This document shows, one piece after another, positions 34,577 through 47,126 of a stretch of 64,000 nt of DNA. Both the position numbers and the translations under genes were made by a program. Each line of letters opens with the position of its first letter. Within the stretch, counting starts at the first letter, position 1. Below the pieces are notes generated by a model. That model was not told where the DNA came from, did not search any database, and was given only the letters and a program-made list of their open reading frames with translations. The stretch comes from Pratylenchus scribneri (lineage: Eukaryota; Nematoda; Chromadorea; Rhabditida; Pratylenchidae), in NCBI GenBank assembly GCA_030063045.1, contig JAQSEB010000104.1, positions 62,001-126,000 of the forward strand, given 5' to 3'.

Positions 34577-37500
34577 CTATCGGAAAAAATTGGCTGTCAC
34601 GGATGATGCCGAATCCTGTTGTGGCTGTTGGGATGAACATTTTGGTGTGGATCCATTTGACGTCGTCGAATAGTTTTGATGACTAGTGGTGGTTTGGCCA
34701 TAAAGTGAGGGAAAGCATGCAGCCGAGCCTGGGCCAAATTGATTGTAGGAAGCGGCCATAGTTGAATTGAAGAATCGGGCAGCCGGCTGAATGGGAGGGG
34801 AATTGAATGAAATGCCCAAAAATGGATGGACCTGAAGAACAGGATTGATCAACGACCGATAATTTGACCATTGAGAAGCCTGTTGAAGCATGAAGGAATC
34901 GGCCGAATTATTGCTTGAAGCTGCCCCCAAACGAGAAGCGGCTTGGCTAAAAATGTCGCCGGCGGCAACAACCGCAGATGTGGCAGCCGAAGAGCCCATT
35001 GATGAGGCCGCACAAATTGAATGATGATGATGCATGCTGGTGGGCTGAGGCTGCATTGCTTGCACAATACCTTTATTGAATGTATTATGGTAAATGGAAT
35101 CCCAACGACGCACCTTGAAAATCGAATTTGTATGCGTATCTTTTGCCGTGCACTTTGGTCATAATTTGTTTGTCATAATAATATCGAAGTGCCCGTGACA
35201 TTTTGTCATAATTCATATGCGGCTTTGATTTTCGTTCACCCCATCTTCGGGCAACTTCGTCCGGTTCCGATAACTTAAATGAATTGATGAATGCGAATGT
35301 AAATATATTCCACCCACTTTAAATTCTCCATCGGTCCCTTCCCATTGGATGACTTCTCGATTGAGTGGATCGGCCAATAATTCCAAAAGGAATTGCCAAA
35401 GTTGAATTTGGCCGCTACCAGCTGAAGCCAATCTGCTGCAAGTTGGACCCAAAATCAAATACGGATCTGAAAATGTTGAATATTTATTTGCCATCTTCCA
35501 GTTCCCCCATCCAAATATATATTTTCAATTTTGGACCAGTAAAAATATTCCCTCCATTTGCCCCTAAACAAGAATTGACCCCAAAATTTCGTGTAAATAC
35601 GCAATCAAAGGGTCCATTGTTTTTGAAAGGACCAGCGGCAAATGTGCTTCAAGGAAAGGGGGCCAAGGGGGAGGCGGATGGATGCGCGGCATTGGCCGAA
35701 AAGTGTGGGGGATGGACAGGAAGGAAGGAAATGGTGGAGGAAAGGGACACTCATTCTGGCCTTTGGCGGGTCCAAATTTTGGGGCCAATTTGGGAGTGCT
35801 CTTTGGCCGTGCCCTCCTAATGGATGGAAGGACAATTGTGGGTGCATGAATAAATCAAAAGTCGGCAAAAGTGGATTGGAGGGGGAAAGGCAGGCGTTGA
35901 TGGACACTTTTTGACCGCGGAAAGGGAATCTTTTTTTTTTTTTTGCAATTTTTGGAAATAATATTACCCTTAATTTAGTCATAGCCAAAATAATGGTGAG
36001 GACAAATTTACATTTGATTCGAATGAATGCATTCATTCATTCATTCATGGAAGGCAATTAACACAACAAAATTATCCCATCCACAATGAGGGCAATGACC
36101 GATTAATCCCCCTCATCCCCTTCCCATTCTACGGTAAGGTCAAATTCGCCTTCCCAGCCATTTTCTGCCCACAATCTGTTGCCCTCAACATTTCCATTTT
36201 CCATTTCCATTCATCCATCTTTAGAAAGCCAAAAATTGGCACAAAATAGGCAGCCATAATTGTGGAAGGAACAATGCAAATTGGAAATGAATGAATTATG
36301 GCCAAAAACATATTTAGCAAGAAAATGCAATGCCAAATTAAAAGAATTTTCCCCATTTTCAATCCATTTTCCATACTTAAAAGTGCAATTTCTATTTTCC
36401 CCAAAAATTCCTTCAAATATGCAAATTAAGTGACCCAAAATTTTGCATTTTATTTACCCCTTTTTCAACTTTATTTTGGCTAAATTTGTTCCCTTCCAAA
36501 TGGCAACCCTCCTTCCCCTTTTTGGCAATCAAGGAAGTTCCCCTCTTTCCTTCCAAATTCGGCGGCAAATTCAATTTTTGGCTGGCCAATTCTGCCCCAT
36601 TCCTTTCCCTAATTAACTCTCTTTCCCCTTGGCCAGTCCTCAATCAAATGTCGAAAGGAGAGGACGAGTCCCCGGAATCAAAACAATGGGGGAAGGGGGC
36701 AATGGGCACACTAAATTGGTTTTGCCATGCCCGGAGAGAAGAAAAGGGAGGGAAAAGTTAGGCAGGCTCCCCTTTTTTGTTGAGGGGAAAAATACGGTAA
36801 AGTAAATGGAATCAATGAAGGACAAAGGGAGAAATGAATTCTTCTTCTCCAAATTAGAATTGGCCAAAATATATCTTTGAATTCATGGCCATAAATGCCC
36901 TTCCATTTTGGGTCCAACCTTTGTAATTCTTTTGTCGGCAATGTTGAATGTGAATCGACCAAAGGGGGGAAGGGCGGTAAATATTTTTGTGGGATGTCCA
37001 TAAATCTATGCCCCCAACCAATTCTTTTCATGCACAATTCCCCCCCCCCCCCCCCCCCCCCCTCCTTTTTGAAATGCTCCATTTCCGGGTGCGGCTTTTC
37101 CCCTTTTCTTCGTTTTGGCCAGCTTATAAAATATTCTGTCTTGCCGGACCATCCATCCATCCACCTCCTGCCATCATCAACCAAAATCAATTCCAAAAAG
37201 GAGAAAAAATAGATTTGATTTTTCATTTTCTTCTCATTGATAAATGGAATTTATGTTAATTCTCCTAAAATTGGTGAAGTTGAAGTTGACCCTTTTCATT
37301 TGGATGGGCCAATCATCCAAAGGGGTTATTGTCCCAATTTGGCGATTATTGTGCAAAATTGGGGGTGAAGGAGTGCGCCATTCTAAGGCGCAAAAAGGGG
37401 AAATCAAAGGGAAGCCGAAATGGCCCAGCGGGTTACCAAAATGAATGAATGAATGGAGAGGATTGGCAAATAAAAAATGAAGAGTGGGAAGGGGGTCCTT

Positions 37501-39422
37501 TTTTGGATTATGAATGTTACTGAATGAATGGTCTCATTGAAATAGGTTCGACCTGGATGTTGGCCAGAAGCGGCCGCCGCAGTCGAAGTGTTATGGAGGG
37601 CACAGGCCAAGGAGGAAACGGACGAGGGCGAAACAAAGGAAGCAGAAGATGAAGTGGACAATGGCTGAAAAAGGGTGGGAAACGGTCATCGAGAATGGAT
37701 TGGCCAAAATGGCAACCTCCTCTTTGACTATTGAATCACTGCCTCCATTTCCCTGTTGGCTGCTGACCGATCCTCGACTTTCTGTGGCAGCCGTCCCTCG
37801 ACCACTGCTTGCACCACCGGACGATGGGCCACTGTTGGATGCATTCAATGTGCCAGATTGAAGGGTCAAATTCAAACCTAATATTAATGGAATTGGACTA
37901 ATTTAAATGAGGGGAAAAGGACCGTTCACACCGTTGTTCCCCATTTCCATTTTTGGGTGGACTTTTGGGCTGGAATTGGCCGATGAGGATGTGCCACCCA
38001 CATTCCCATAAAAGGTGCCACCACCCCATCTTTGGGCCATACTGGCGGCGGTGACTGCGGCAGCCGCATTGAAGGGACTTTCAACGAGAATGCCCGTCGA
38101 TGATGCCGGAGCGGATGAATTCATTGTCATTGAAGTGGCCCCGTGGCAGCCTATACCATTCTGCTGCAAATTTATTTAAATTACTCTCTTTTGGTCCAAA
38201 TTCATTAGAATTTAAGTAATATACTTACTACAGGAGTGCTTTTTACCCGAACCAATAGTCAATTTTATTGTTATTTATTATTGGAAAATAGAAAGTAAAA
38301 AATAAGCAATAATATGAATATCAACTATTGGATTGGAATTTAGTACTGACCAATTTGATTGAACTGCTTCCGTATTTCACAAAAATTCTAATAAGACTTA
38401 ATCCAAGACATTTTAACCAAACCGGTTTTCGCTTATTTAAACCTAGCCAAAATCAGATAAAAATGGTGCCAATCAATTCTTTGGAGGTTAAATTGCCTAA
38501 AATCGAAAATTGAACTAGGATGGACTAAAATAAAAGGCAAAAGTGGATAAGGAAAAGTATGGAAATACAATTATAATATATTCAATCATTTTAAATGTTC
38601 CTCATCAAATGAATTTCAAATCAAAATATGAATGATTAAATGAGAATGAATTTTCCTTTCATTTTCATTTCATTTTCATTCCTCATTTGTCCTTTCCATT
38701 TAGTTTTTGTGCCATTTTCCCCGATAATTTCCATTGTGGACTGACTAATAATGGCTAATGGCGCAAATACTTTTCGCAAACATCCATTCCATCCATTCAT
38801 TCATATCCCAAAATGGGCAACCAAACTCGAAAAGAAAGCTAAGCCGTTTCTAATTACAAAAAATCCCATCCATATTCTACGTTTCTCTTTGCCTACAGTA
38901 ATTTCTTGGTGTTTGGCAATTAATGAATTCCTCGAATGGTCGAAAATGGGGGGGGGGGGGGGGGGGGGGAGGATTTTGATGAACTTGCCGAAAAAGTGGC
39001 GAATGGATTGAATGCAAATGCGGCTGCCGTTGCATCAACGAAAGGATTGCAAACATTGGCCGGGCAAATTGTCGTCTGGGAAATGGATGGCACCATCGAA
39101 TTGGTTTCTTGTGCCAAAATGTTGGTCTGGGGATAGACGATTCCATGGGGTTTAACATTGACCGAATTGTTGGCACACCCTCCATTTCCATTGATCCCAT
39201 CATTTGAATTCGGAGTGGAATTTGTGGAATGATCTTCTGAAAATTGCCAAAAGGCAAAATCAAATGAATTTATTGAATTCAATGCCTTTTGGAATTAATT
39301 TGAATTCCCCAACATTCTAAATTACCTTGATTCTGGCGCCCGGTGCCATGTCGGTGTTGAGTGCTCGACTGGGAGCTAGATGCGCTTTTATGGCCAAGGC
39401 CTAGGCCATTGCTGCTTATCAT
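34577..39422 (-). CDS. ERG/FLI-1 subfamily ETS transcription factor
   Basis: The ETS DNA-binding domain is split over two exons: [50 protein letters not shown] and then [59 protein letters not shown]. The GxxSxRL-x4[15 protein letters not shown] lead-in and KFDFxGIxQAxQP exit are specific to ERG/FLI-1. Recognition-helix arginines in RALRYYYDK are intact. N-terminal exons (start ATG at 39422, [20 protein letters not shown]) encode Ser/Asn/Ala/Pro-rich sequence with no pointed (SAM) domain visible. The 3' exon encodes a Gln/Ser-rich tail ending [10 protein letters not shown]. Two large introns hold a C run (37040-37062) and a G run (38948-38969). Exon boundaries between 39236 and 38169 are not resolved. 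The C. elegans counterpart may be AST-1. Confidence 0.93.
37040..37062 (+). repeat. (C)23 homopolymer in an ETS-gene intron
   Basis: A run of 23 C on the plus strand, G-rich in the sense orientation of the ETS gene, inside its 2-kb intron (about 35475-37548). Confidence 0.95.
38948..38969 (+). repeat. (G)22 homopolymer near an ETS-gene exon
   Basis: A run of 22 G on the plus strand. In the ETS-sense strand it would read as a Pro run (PPPPPPP) if translated, but a donor-like GCAAGTTCATC lies just before it, so it is probably intronic. Confidence 0.95.
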
Positions 39423-40948
39423 GGCCAACAGCCAGGCACTGAGCTCAATTGGCCGTGCGGGAAACGGAACAGGAACGGGAAGGGGAAGCCGGACGGACGG
39501 ACACAGGGCCTACCGAGGAGAAAAGGGGATTCCTGGTCAACCAGCCAGGAGGAGGAGAAGGAAGCGAAGCAGTCCCAGGAAATTCGTTGCTGAACCTTTC
39601 GGCCTTTGGGGGAAGGAAATGGCCGGAGAAGGGATGCCGGGATTGGATTTTTAGTGGATATTGGGAAGAGGAAAGGAGGAGTGGGCGGGGCCTTTTTACT
39701 ATTGGCTGGGCATTGAAATGGCATTTGGCATTGGCACACTCCCTCCACAACCCACAATTACCCATTTGGATGGACAGTGTTTGGCAAATAAAATTTATGT
39801 TTTTTAAAGATGAAGGTGAGTTTAATGAAATGAATATGAAATATAATAATTAATTCAATCCAATCATTCAAATTATAACGAACAAAACATTGAAATCTTT
39901 ATAACTAAAAATATCCATTTTTATACAATATGAATTTATCATCAATTGATTTTGCCGTCGGCATTTTCCAATTCCATTATTTTTCTGGATTCGCCGCCCG
40001 TTCATTATTCGTCCTTTTTTCTTTACAAATTTTTTACAAAAGCGGCTATTCTATTGGTGGATTGAAAAAAGGATTGCATGCCGTTGTTTGCCCACCCAAA
40101 ATGCCCACATCCATCCATCGTTTTGCCCTCATCATCGTTGGCATTTTGCAAAGGAATGGATGGATGGAAGGGAAGTGCGTCAATGGCAGCAGAAAATAAA
40201 GATGAATGAACAAAATTGGCCCTATATTGGATGGGTTTGGGTTGGATTGGACCGAAAGATGGAATATGGAAGGTGGGGTAGATTGCGGCATAGAACTTCC
40301 TGTTTTGTTGTGCACATTGACCCATTTTGGGGCAATCAGAGAATTTTGAGGAATATGAAATTGATCAAACATCCAAAAATCCAAACAATCAAAAATATGT
40401 TTTAATCCAGTATCATTTGGCAATGTTCTCGATTGAATCGATTTTTGTCTTTTTGACCTTATTTGGCCGAGCAAAATTGGCCAATTTTATTCCATCCATC
40501 TATTTTCATTCATTTATCCTTGGCATCTGCATATTCTCTTCTCAATATCATCTACCCTAAACCCATCTTCATCTGCTGGATGGAGAGGATTGTGCAATAA
40601 TTGCAATGGCCAAAAAGAAAAAGCCGCGTAAGGGAGAGGAGAAAGGTAATTTAATCCAGTGCCAACAAAGCAAAGTCAATGCAGTGGCCTCGAATTAAAT
40701 GGAAAAAGGAATCATCCATAGAAGTGAAAGGGAAAGGATTTTGCGGTTTAATTACGCGCAATGAAAGGAAAATCTTTGATTTAAAGGGTCATTCAATCAT
40801 AACAGATGGGTTTGGCTTGGCCATCATCCATTGAATTTATAACAAAAAACATAATTCAAATTGGTTTTGTCATTTCGATGTCTCATTTTAATTAGTAATT
40901 TTTTGAGAGAAAAAATATTTCCGGCCAAAATTAGATTGATAGAAAGAA
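39423..40948. other. intergenic 1.5 kb upstream of the divergent ETS and DHRS4 genes
   Basis: The gap between two divergent genes, GC-rich at 39430-39700 and AT-rich after that. Several open frames cross it on both strands, but none has family motifs or believable splice sites. Confidence 0.5.
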
Positions 40949-42626
40949 ATGCAATCCTTAAAGAACAATTTGCATAGATTGGATGGCAAAGTTGCAGTTA
41001 TAACGGCCGCATCCGAAGGGCAAGCTTTCATTTTTCCCCTTAATTTTGTGCTATTGTCTTTCCTCCATCTCAGAATTGGTTTTGCCATTGCTCAACGTTT
41101 GGGCCATGAAGGGGCAAAAATTGTGATAAGCAGTCGAAATGAGGAAAATGTGAAAAAGGCAGTGGAAAAACTTGTTTCCGATGGCCTAGAACCCAAAAAT
41201 GTTTGCGGGTATTTATTAAATAAATTAAAGGAAAAAAAGAGATTCGTCCATCCCCAAAGTTGCATTTGCCATGTGGCAATTGAGGAACAACGACAAAAAC
41301 TATTAAAAACCACAATTGAACGATTCGGTCAAGTCCATTTTTTGGTGAACAATGCGGGGATAAACCCAATTTTTGGGGATTTGATGGAAGTGGATGAAAA
41401 GGCCTGGGATAAATTATTCGAAGTGAATGTGAAAGCTGGCTTTTTGATGAGTAAATTATTTGCGCCCGAAATTGAGAAAAGTGGGTGAGTGAATTGCTTT
41501 CTTTAAAGGTACAAAATGATCTTTCATTCAAAACACTTTATCATCTAAAATTGGTAATTTTAATTAAATCCATAATTTGCTGGATGGGAAAGGTGATGGA
41601 AGGATTACTTTATCCGAATTTTACTCTCAATGGCCAATATTTCAACATTCTTCAAAGCTCTTATTAAAATTTTCATACCATATCTATGAGCTATGACTCT
41701 TTTGCTGCAGGGCATTTAATAACAAAATGAATGATCAAAGATAAATGGCCAAAAAAAAATTATTGAATTATTTGGCCATTCAAATAAAAGATTAAGGGCA
41801 GAAAAAGGAATTACGGAATAACCCCTCATCAGGCATTTCAATTTGTTCCAGTTAAGCGAAAGTTATTTTGATGAATTGCTCTGCTTTATTCAAATTTGGA
41901 TGAACTCCTTCTATCAACATTTCTTTCCAGAAAATCCAATTTGATTGGATTTAGTTTTATCCAAAATTCCCATTTTTTAATATAGCAAATTAGCCTATGA
42001 ATGGCTCTTTCATTCGATTAAGTATTAATCAATCCAAATGCGCCATCTCTCATCTTGGATTGGATTGTCCCAGTGGTCCTTTGATAAAGCTTTTTTATTA
42101 TTTTATAAATTCTCTCCTTTTGAGGCTTTACCATGCAAATATTTATAGGGGTGGTTCAATTATTTTCAACGCATCAATCGGCGCATACCGATCGCCCAAA
42201 GGAATTGCGGCTTATGGGATTACCAAAACGGCCTTACTTGGATTGACCCGGGCATTGGCCGAGGCACTCGCCCCAAAGGGAATTCGGGTGAATGCAATTG
42301 CCCCGGGCATTATTCGGACAAAAATGTCGAAAGCAGTTAGTTATCACCCTAAATTGGATTAAAACTAAAAAAGACAAAAATGGAATTTATTTATGACTCT
42401 AAATTTTATGAATTATTTCCAAAAATGCTTTATCTTTCCTTTCCCTCATTAGCTTTGGGAAAATGACGAGGATCAAAGGGGCATTGAGGCAATTGGCACA
42501 TTGTTGGGCCGTTTGGGCAATCCGGAGGAGTGTGCCGGCACTGTTGCTTTCCTTTGTTCCGAAGATGCCAGCTATATTACTGGCGAAACTATCGTGATTG
42601 CGGGTGGTGCCTTCTCAAGATTGTGA
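40949..42626 (+). CDS. dhrs4: DHRS4-type peroxisomal short-chain dehydrogenase/reductase
   Basis: A classical SDR that reduces carbonyls with NAD(P)H. The Rossmann start is [21 protein letters not shown] (TGxxxGIG-like), followed by [17 protein letters not shown], the [17 protein letters not shown] segment, FNASIGAY, and the catalytic YGITK (Y-x3-K) in [40 protein letters not shown]. The end IAGGAFSRL carries SRL, a type 1 peroxisomal signal like that of human DHRS4. The first intron (41020-41073) has a GC donor, and removing it restores EGIGF. The third intron (about 41486-42149) is long. The gene has a YxxxK site and PTS1, so the assignment to DHRS4 is stronger than to other SDRs. Confidence 0.94.
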
Positions 42627-44108
42627 AGAGATCGAAGAAGAATAGAATTTAAAACAAACCCAAATAGATGAAGTGAAGGAAATGCCATCAATTTAATTAT
42701 TCCAATGCTGATATTATGACCCATTGCATTTGGGGAATATCAGCTAAAATTTTTATGCCATATTTTCATAAAAATTTCAAACTGATATTGCACAATTACA
42801 AGGTCCTTTTTTTGGAGAGGGACGAATGAATGGATTAATTGTGTTGCACGTTGAATTGGATTATTTATATGAGTACTGTAATAATTGAGTGGAAAATGAT
42901 AATCATTTGGGATGGGAAGATCTTTTCTGGATTGAATTCCAAATGGAAATGATTAAGATGAATGAATTGGAATGGGAATTTAAAGGGATTGGCCAATGAA
43001 TTCAAAAAATGGGGGCGGTTCAAATAAACCTGCTGGGTATGAAAAAATGTGGGTAAACGATTTAAAGAGGAAGAGACAATCTTTTGGATTTTGCCAATGG
43101 ACTGTTGAAAAATTGGCCTATTGAAATGGTTAGATGTGGAAGGAATATTTTTTTTTCTGATTTTTTGCATTCATCGAATGATCGTTTGTGAAGGTTGGTG
43201 CTATTCAAAGCATTGTTTGTGGCGACCCCAATAGCTTTGGCCTTTCTCATTTTTTCCCTTTTCCCTTGGTTCTCATTTCCAAGCTTTTCCCCAACACCTC
43301 GAATGGACAGCAGCAACTCTTATCTGGCTTTACAATCTCCGCCCTATGGCCCAACCCCATTCCCCACAGATCGGCAAGTTTCTCTCAGGCCAAGTCATCC
43401 TTTAGCCTTCTTTTTAAAAAAATTGATGATGTGGAATGGAAAAATGCGGTAAAAAATAGTGGTGAAATCGGTGCAACCACAACTTTTGGGAAAAAGTTTT
43501 ACCACAATTAAATTGTCATGCTAATCATCGAGGATTATTAAAGTCCAATATGAGTAAAGTTAATTAATTATATTATAATCATGGGGCGGATTTAAATATG
43601 TACTAAAATATGGCCAAAAATATGCGAATTTCGACAAATTTTCTTAAGGCAATTTTTGATCAATCGATTAAAATATACTATACAATTTTTATTGCGAATT
43701 AAGACATTTTATCTAAATGAATTTTCGTTTTCGTTTTCGCCTTTTCGGATTTTTCTATTTTTCAGGGATTAAACCTTAACTTTTGGAAAAACCTTAAACC
43801 AGTCCAGTTTCGAAACATTATTTAATGAATGGTAAGCTAGAAAAACATAGTTTGATTTTGATTGAAGAAGTTTTATTTTCATTTTTTCGCTGAATTGAGG
43901 CTTCAGCTTCAACCCTCCACCCCAGCGGCTAGAAAAATAAATTTTCACAAATAAATTCGACAATAATTAAAAAAATTTGATTAATTTAGTTAATATAATA
44001 AATAATTAATAGATTGTTTAACATTTAATTTGTGAAGAGTTTAATGGCATTTAAAAAGGAAATAAAATTGTCATAATCAAATCAATTTTAATTTAGATTA
44101 ATTTATAA
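42627..44108. other. intergenic 1.5 kb with a dispersed-repeat copy
   Basis: No supported gene. 43703-43785 (AAGACATTTTATCTAAAT ... GGGATTAAACCTT) belongs to the repeat family also seen near 21655, 31213 and 38403. The hydrophobic open frame 43195-43452 starts MVLFKALFVATPIALAFLIF and looks like a signal peptide, but nothing conserved follows. Confidence 0.5.
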
Positions 44109-45104
44109 ATGAGTCGATTAATGACCAATATTCTGCGGCCAATTTATATCCGTTCAATTTTATTGCCTTCGACATCATCAATTTTATTGGGTAAATACAT
44201 CGCCCCTGCGGCCGTTGTTAATACATTTCCAATGATCAGACAAAATTCTCAAAAATCAACAATTTCAGCAGGTTCTTTTCATTTTAATTTAATTTTAATT
44301 CATTATTTTTTAGCGGGACCATCCACTTCCACATATAAAACAATACCAAATTTGCTTTGTGCCCTCAGAATTGTTGCCAGTCCAGTGATTGGTTGGCTGG
44401 TCATAAGCGAAATGTATTGGCCGGCATGTCTTCTTTTTACAGCAACTGCCCTAACCGATTTGGTATTTTTTTAATGAGTAATCAAATTTATTCTTATAAA
44501 ATTTCAAGTTTGATGGACTTATAGCACGTAAATTCCCATCTCAACGTTCTCTTTTTGGAAGCATCATCGACCCTGTTGCCGACAAAATTTTAATCAGCAC
44601 ACTTTTCGTCACTCTCACTTACATGGAATATATTCCAGGTATACAAATTATATTTTTTAAGCTTAAAATTATATTTTTAAGTTATTGTTACGGCCATTGT
44701 TCTCAGCCGTGATTTTTGTCTTCTTGCCGGAGGCATGGTCGTTCGATATCGATTACTTGAACCACCGGTCACATTTAAACGATTTTTCGATCCAAATATT
44801 TCTTCAATCCGGATAATGCCGTCCAAAATTAGCAAAGTAATTTTTAATTTATTTTTTTTATTCAGTTAATTCTAGTTGAACACAATACTGCAAATGGCAC
44901 TGGTTTCTGCCAGCCTTGCTAGCACTGTTTTTGATTTCGTTGACCATCCAGCACTTCGTGCCCTCCAGTAAATTTTGCGGAAATAATTTAAAAATTAATT
45001 TTAATTTAAGGGTTTTGACCGTCTTGACGACCATTTATTCCGGAATTCAATATGGATTTCGAAGTGGAATTTTACGGGAGAATATGCGGAAGAAAGTAAA
45101 ATAA
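44109..45104 (+). CDS. crls1: cardiolipin synthase (CDP-alcohol phosphatidyltransferase)
   Basis: A mitochondrial inner-membrane enzyme that joins CDP-diacylglycerol and phosphatidylglycerol to make cardiolipin. After a basic, Ser-rich presequence-like N-terminus ([16 protein letters not shown]), [23 protein letters not shown] leads into the family signature: [11 protein letters not shown]..., [14 protein letters not shown], matching D-x2-D-G-x2-A-R-(x8-9)-G-x3-D-x3-D with all Asp residues. Six exons; the motif is restored only after removing the intron at 44464-44508. Membrane helices follow ([31 protein letters not shown]). It ends [15 protein letters not shown]. The ATG lies 12 nt after TTTAG at 44093-44097, a candidate trans-splice acceptor. 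Length and single CAP motif fit the eukaryotic enzyme. Confidence 0.95.
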
Positions 45105-45301
45105 TATAAATATGAAAAATTCTTAATTTCTTTTTATTTTCAATTTTTCATTTGCTCAAATTTTTATGAATTCATCGAATAAATTTACACATTTAAAATT
45201 TGGGTTAATTTTATGCTTCAATATTAATTGAAAATTAAAGCATTGAGATATGAAAAAAAATATTTTGAACTGCTCTTCGTTTCCATTGACTCCAAACATT
45301 T

Positions 45302-45541
45302 TTAATCATTTCTGAATAGTCCAGTAAATAAAGCAAATCTCCTCAACCGCGCATCCAAATCCTGGCCAAAAATGCTAAAAAAACATTTATTTGTTAATTT
45401 ATATAAAAATCGATTGAATATTAATTACCCGCTATCTGGCATCGGTTCTTCTCTGTAACGATATCGACCTTCAGCTGATTTTATGGACAGCAAAATTAAA
45501 CTGCTGATGAGAACCACCAACAAAATTAATTTTAAAAACAT
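45302..45541 (-). CDS. small secreted peptide precursor (61 residues)
   Basis: Two exons (45429-45541 and 45302-45374) joined across a 54-nt GT-AG intron encode 61 residues. The start MFLKLILLVVLISSLILLSI is a strong signal peptide, with likely cleavage near KSAEG. The mature part RYRYREEPMPDSGIFGQDLDARLRRFALFTGLFRND has basic pairs but no cysteines. This could be a neuropeptide-like or effector-type secreted peptide; no amidation Gly-Lys-Arg site is obvious. Both splice sites are canonical, the frame is kept, and the stop is in a natural 3' UTR context. I know no homologue. Confidence 0.7.
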
Positions 45542-46339
45542 AATTTCGATTTATTTCTGAAGGAATAAATTAGAAGACAAATTTATAAATAAGGCCATAG
45601 CCAAATATTAATAAGAAAGAATTGTGCGAACGCCAAAATTCCCAAATATGGTCAACATCATTGCGTCCCCACCGAATTCGCTGAACAGCCCTCCACTCTC
45701 CGCCCTCTCCATCCAATTTGATTTGTCGGTACAAGTTTACAGCAAGCGTGAATTTGGAGTTTTGTGAACAAATGAATGGAGGAGGTAAAAGTAGTGTAGT
45801 GGGTGGTTGCTCTGTACAATCATCAAAGAGGAATTGGAAATTGAAGAGAGAGAGAGGCAAGGAACGAATGAATATAATTTGATTAAATTTGACGTAATGC
45901 GTAGGTGACATTATCACAAAATCAAAGAGGAAATATTCTGAATGCCTAATCCGAAATCCAAATATATTTGGCCAAATATTTTAAGCTCAGCTCATCCCAG
46001 CCATAATAGCCCGGTTTGGGTCATTTCGGTTTGAAGCCATTCCGGTCTTGGCCTAAGTTTAAAAGTTTGTTGAACACACACTTAATCGATTCTACAAACA
46101 CCACCTTCACCTAAATCATATTATTTCACCAATTTCGATGTTTCCACTTCTTTTACTCGATAAATATTTTGTCTAATTGAAAATAAAAAAGAACAATTTA
46201 TTCAATTAAAACAATGGATAAATGATGACATACATAATAATGGAAATGTAGGATTAATGGGGTACAACAAATATAGGGATTTGATTTATTGTTCTTCCTT
46301 CTATCATCAGCAGGTCCGTCGAGCATCCATGGGCTTTTG
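45542..46339. other. intergenic region between two small minus-strand genes
   Basis: An open frame on the minus strand at 45570-45917 has no start context, domain or splice support and may be 5' UTR of the small secreted peptide gene. Apart from that I see nothing. Confidence 0.5.
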
Positions 46340-46896
46340 TCATGACTGGTATATTTCTATGCACTCCTTTTCCCTCATTGCTTCTAGATACTTGTAAAAT
46401 TGATCCGTCATGTCTGTTTCCGGCATAATTTTTCCCGACACATCGCTGATTGTATCCTCGCCCAGCTGAAATTTAAAGGGATTCATGATTCACGTTTAAA
46501 TTAAGAGGTTGTTAAACTCACATAAGATCCTTCGGTGTCCTGCGTTCCATCAATTTCATCGTCTTGCGCATCCGATGTCCCGTCGATTTGGGTCGGTGAT
46601 GTTGATTGAAGAGGAGGCACTTCTCTCTGCGGCTCTGGCTTTGGTGAATTCCTTTGCTGCGGCGTTAACATCGTTTGTTTGTCCGTTTGTATTGTTGATC
46701 TTGGCCTGGTGCGTTTGGTCATTTTGGGCGTCTTCTTTCTCGGCGAACTTTTCTTTTTCTAAAAAGCAAAAAAATGTATTGAAAAACAACAACAAAAACA
46801 GACCTTCTTCCGAAAACAGCTGCAGCATTGAATTATGATAAGTGTTGTATAAAGCATCATGGGAAACACGGCCAAGCAAGTTAAGATGAAATTCAT
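46340..46896 (-). CDS. small single-pass membrane protein with a basic then acidic tail
   Basis: Three exons encode about 150 residues. MNFILTCLAVFPMMLYTTLIIIQCCSCF is a signal-anchor or signal peptide followed by the Cys-rich CCSC, then a strongly basic stretch RKKKKKSSPRKKTPKMTKRTRPR consistent with a positive-inside cytosolic side. A Pro/Gln/Ser linker leads to the acidic tail DDEIDGTQDTEGSYLGEDTISD and an end DQFYKYLEAMREKECIEIYQS. I did not recognise a family. The introns are 50-70 nt. It is transcribed divergently from the tandem Ulp gene and shares its promoter, with its own TATA-like TATAAAAA on the minus strand at 46959-46966. Confidence 0.7.
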
Positions 46897-46958
46897 TGAA
46901 TTGTAGGGCACGGGCACTGGCTTGTTGGTCGTTTTAAATTAGAGGAAGAATGTGCTGG

Positions 46959-47126
46959 TTTTTATATGTGAATTTATTACGATATTGATTTTTTGTACAT
47001 CTACTATAATCGAAGCGTAAGTAGATAGAAATAGAACTATAAACATATCGATTGATTACGGTTTCACATGTACAGTAATTTATATGCGTTTATTTTTTAA
47101 CCACGTGAAAAATTGAAGTATTTAAG
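46959..47126. promoter_or_regulatory. bidirectional TATA/ATCGAT promoter of the membrane protein and tandem Ulp genes
   Basis: Minus-strand TATAAAAA lies at 46959-46966 and plus-strand TATTTAAG at 47119-47126. Between them are ATCGAT (47047-47052), ATTGATT/CGATTGATTACG elements and TACAGTAATT (the reverse form of ACTGTA, about 47071). The leader of the Ulp transcript contains CAACTCATTTC as in the PP1 leader. Confidence 0.6.

Noticed and set aside
39361..39765. Open frames on both strands near the ETS start, one Arg-rich
   Set aside because: Overlapping frames in a GC-rich patch with no family features; only the [10 protein letters not shown] exon fits the ETS model.
43188..43511. Plus-strand open frames with a signal-peptide-like start
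   Set aside because: Two overlapping frames compete, no domain or splice partner is visible, and the region looks intergenic.
45570..45917. Minus-strand 115-codon open frame upstream of the small secreted peptide
   Set aside because: No recognised features, and it may be an untranslated leader or chance frame.
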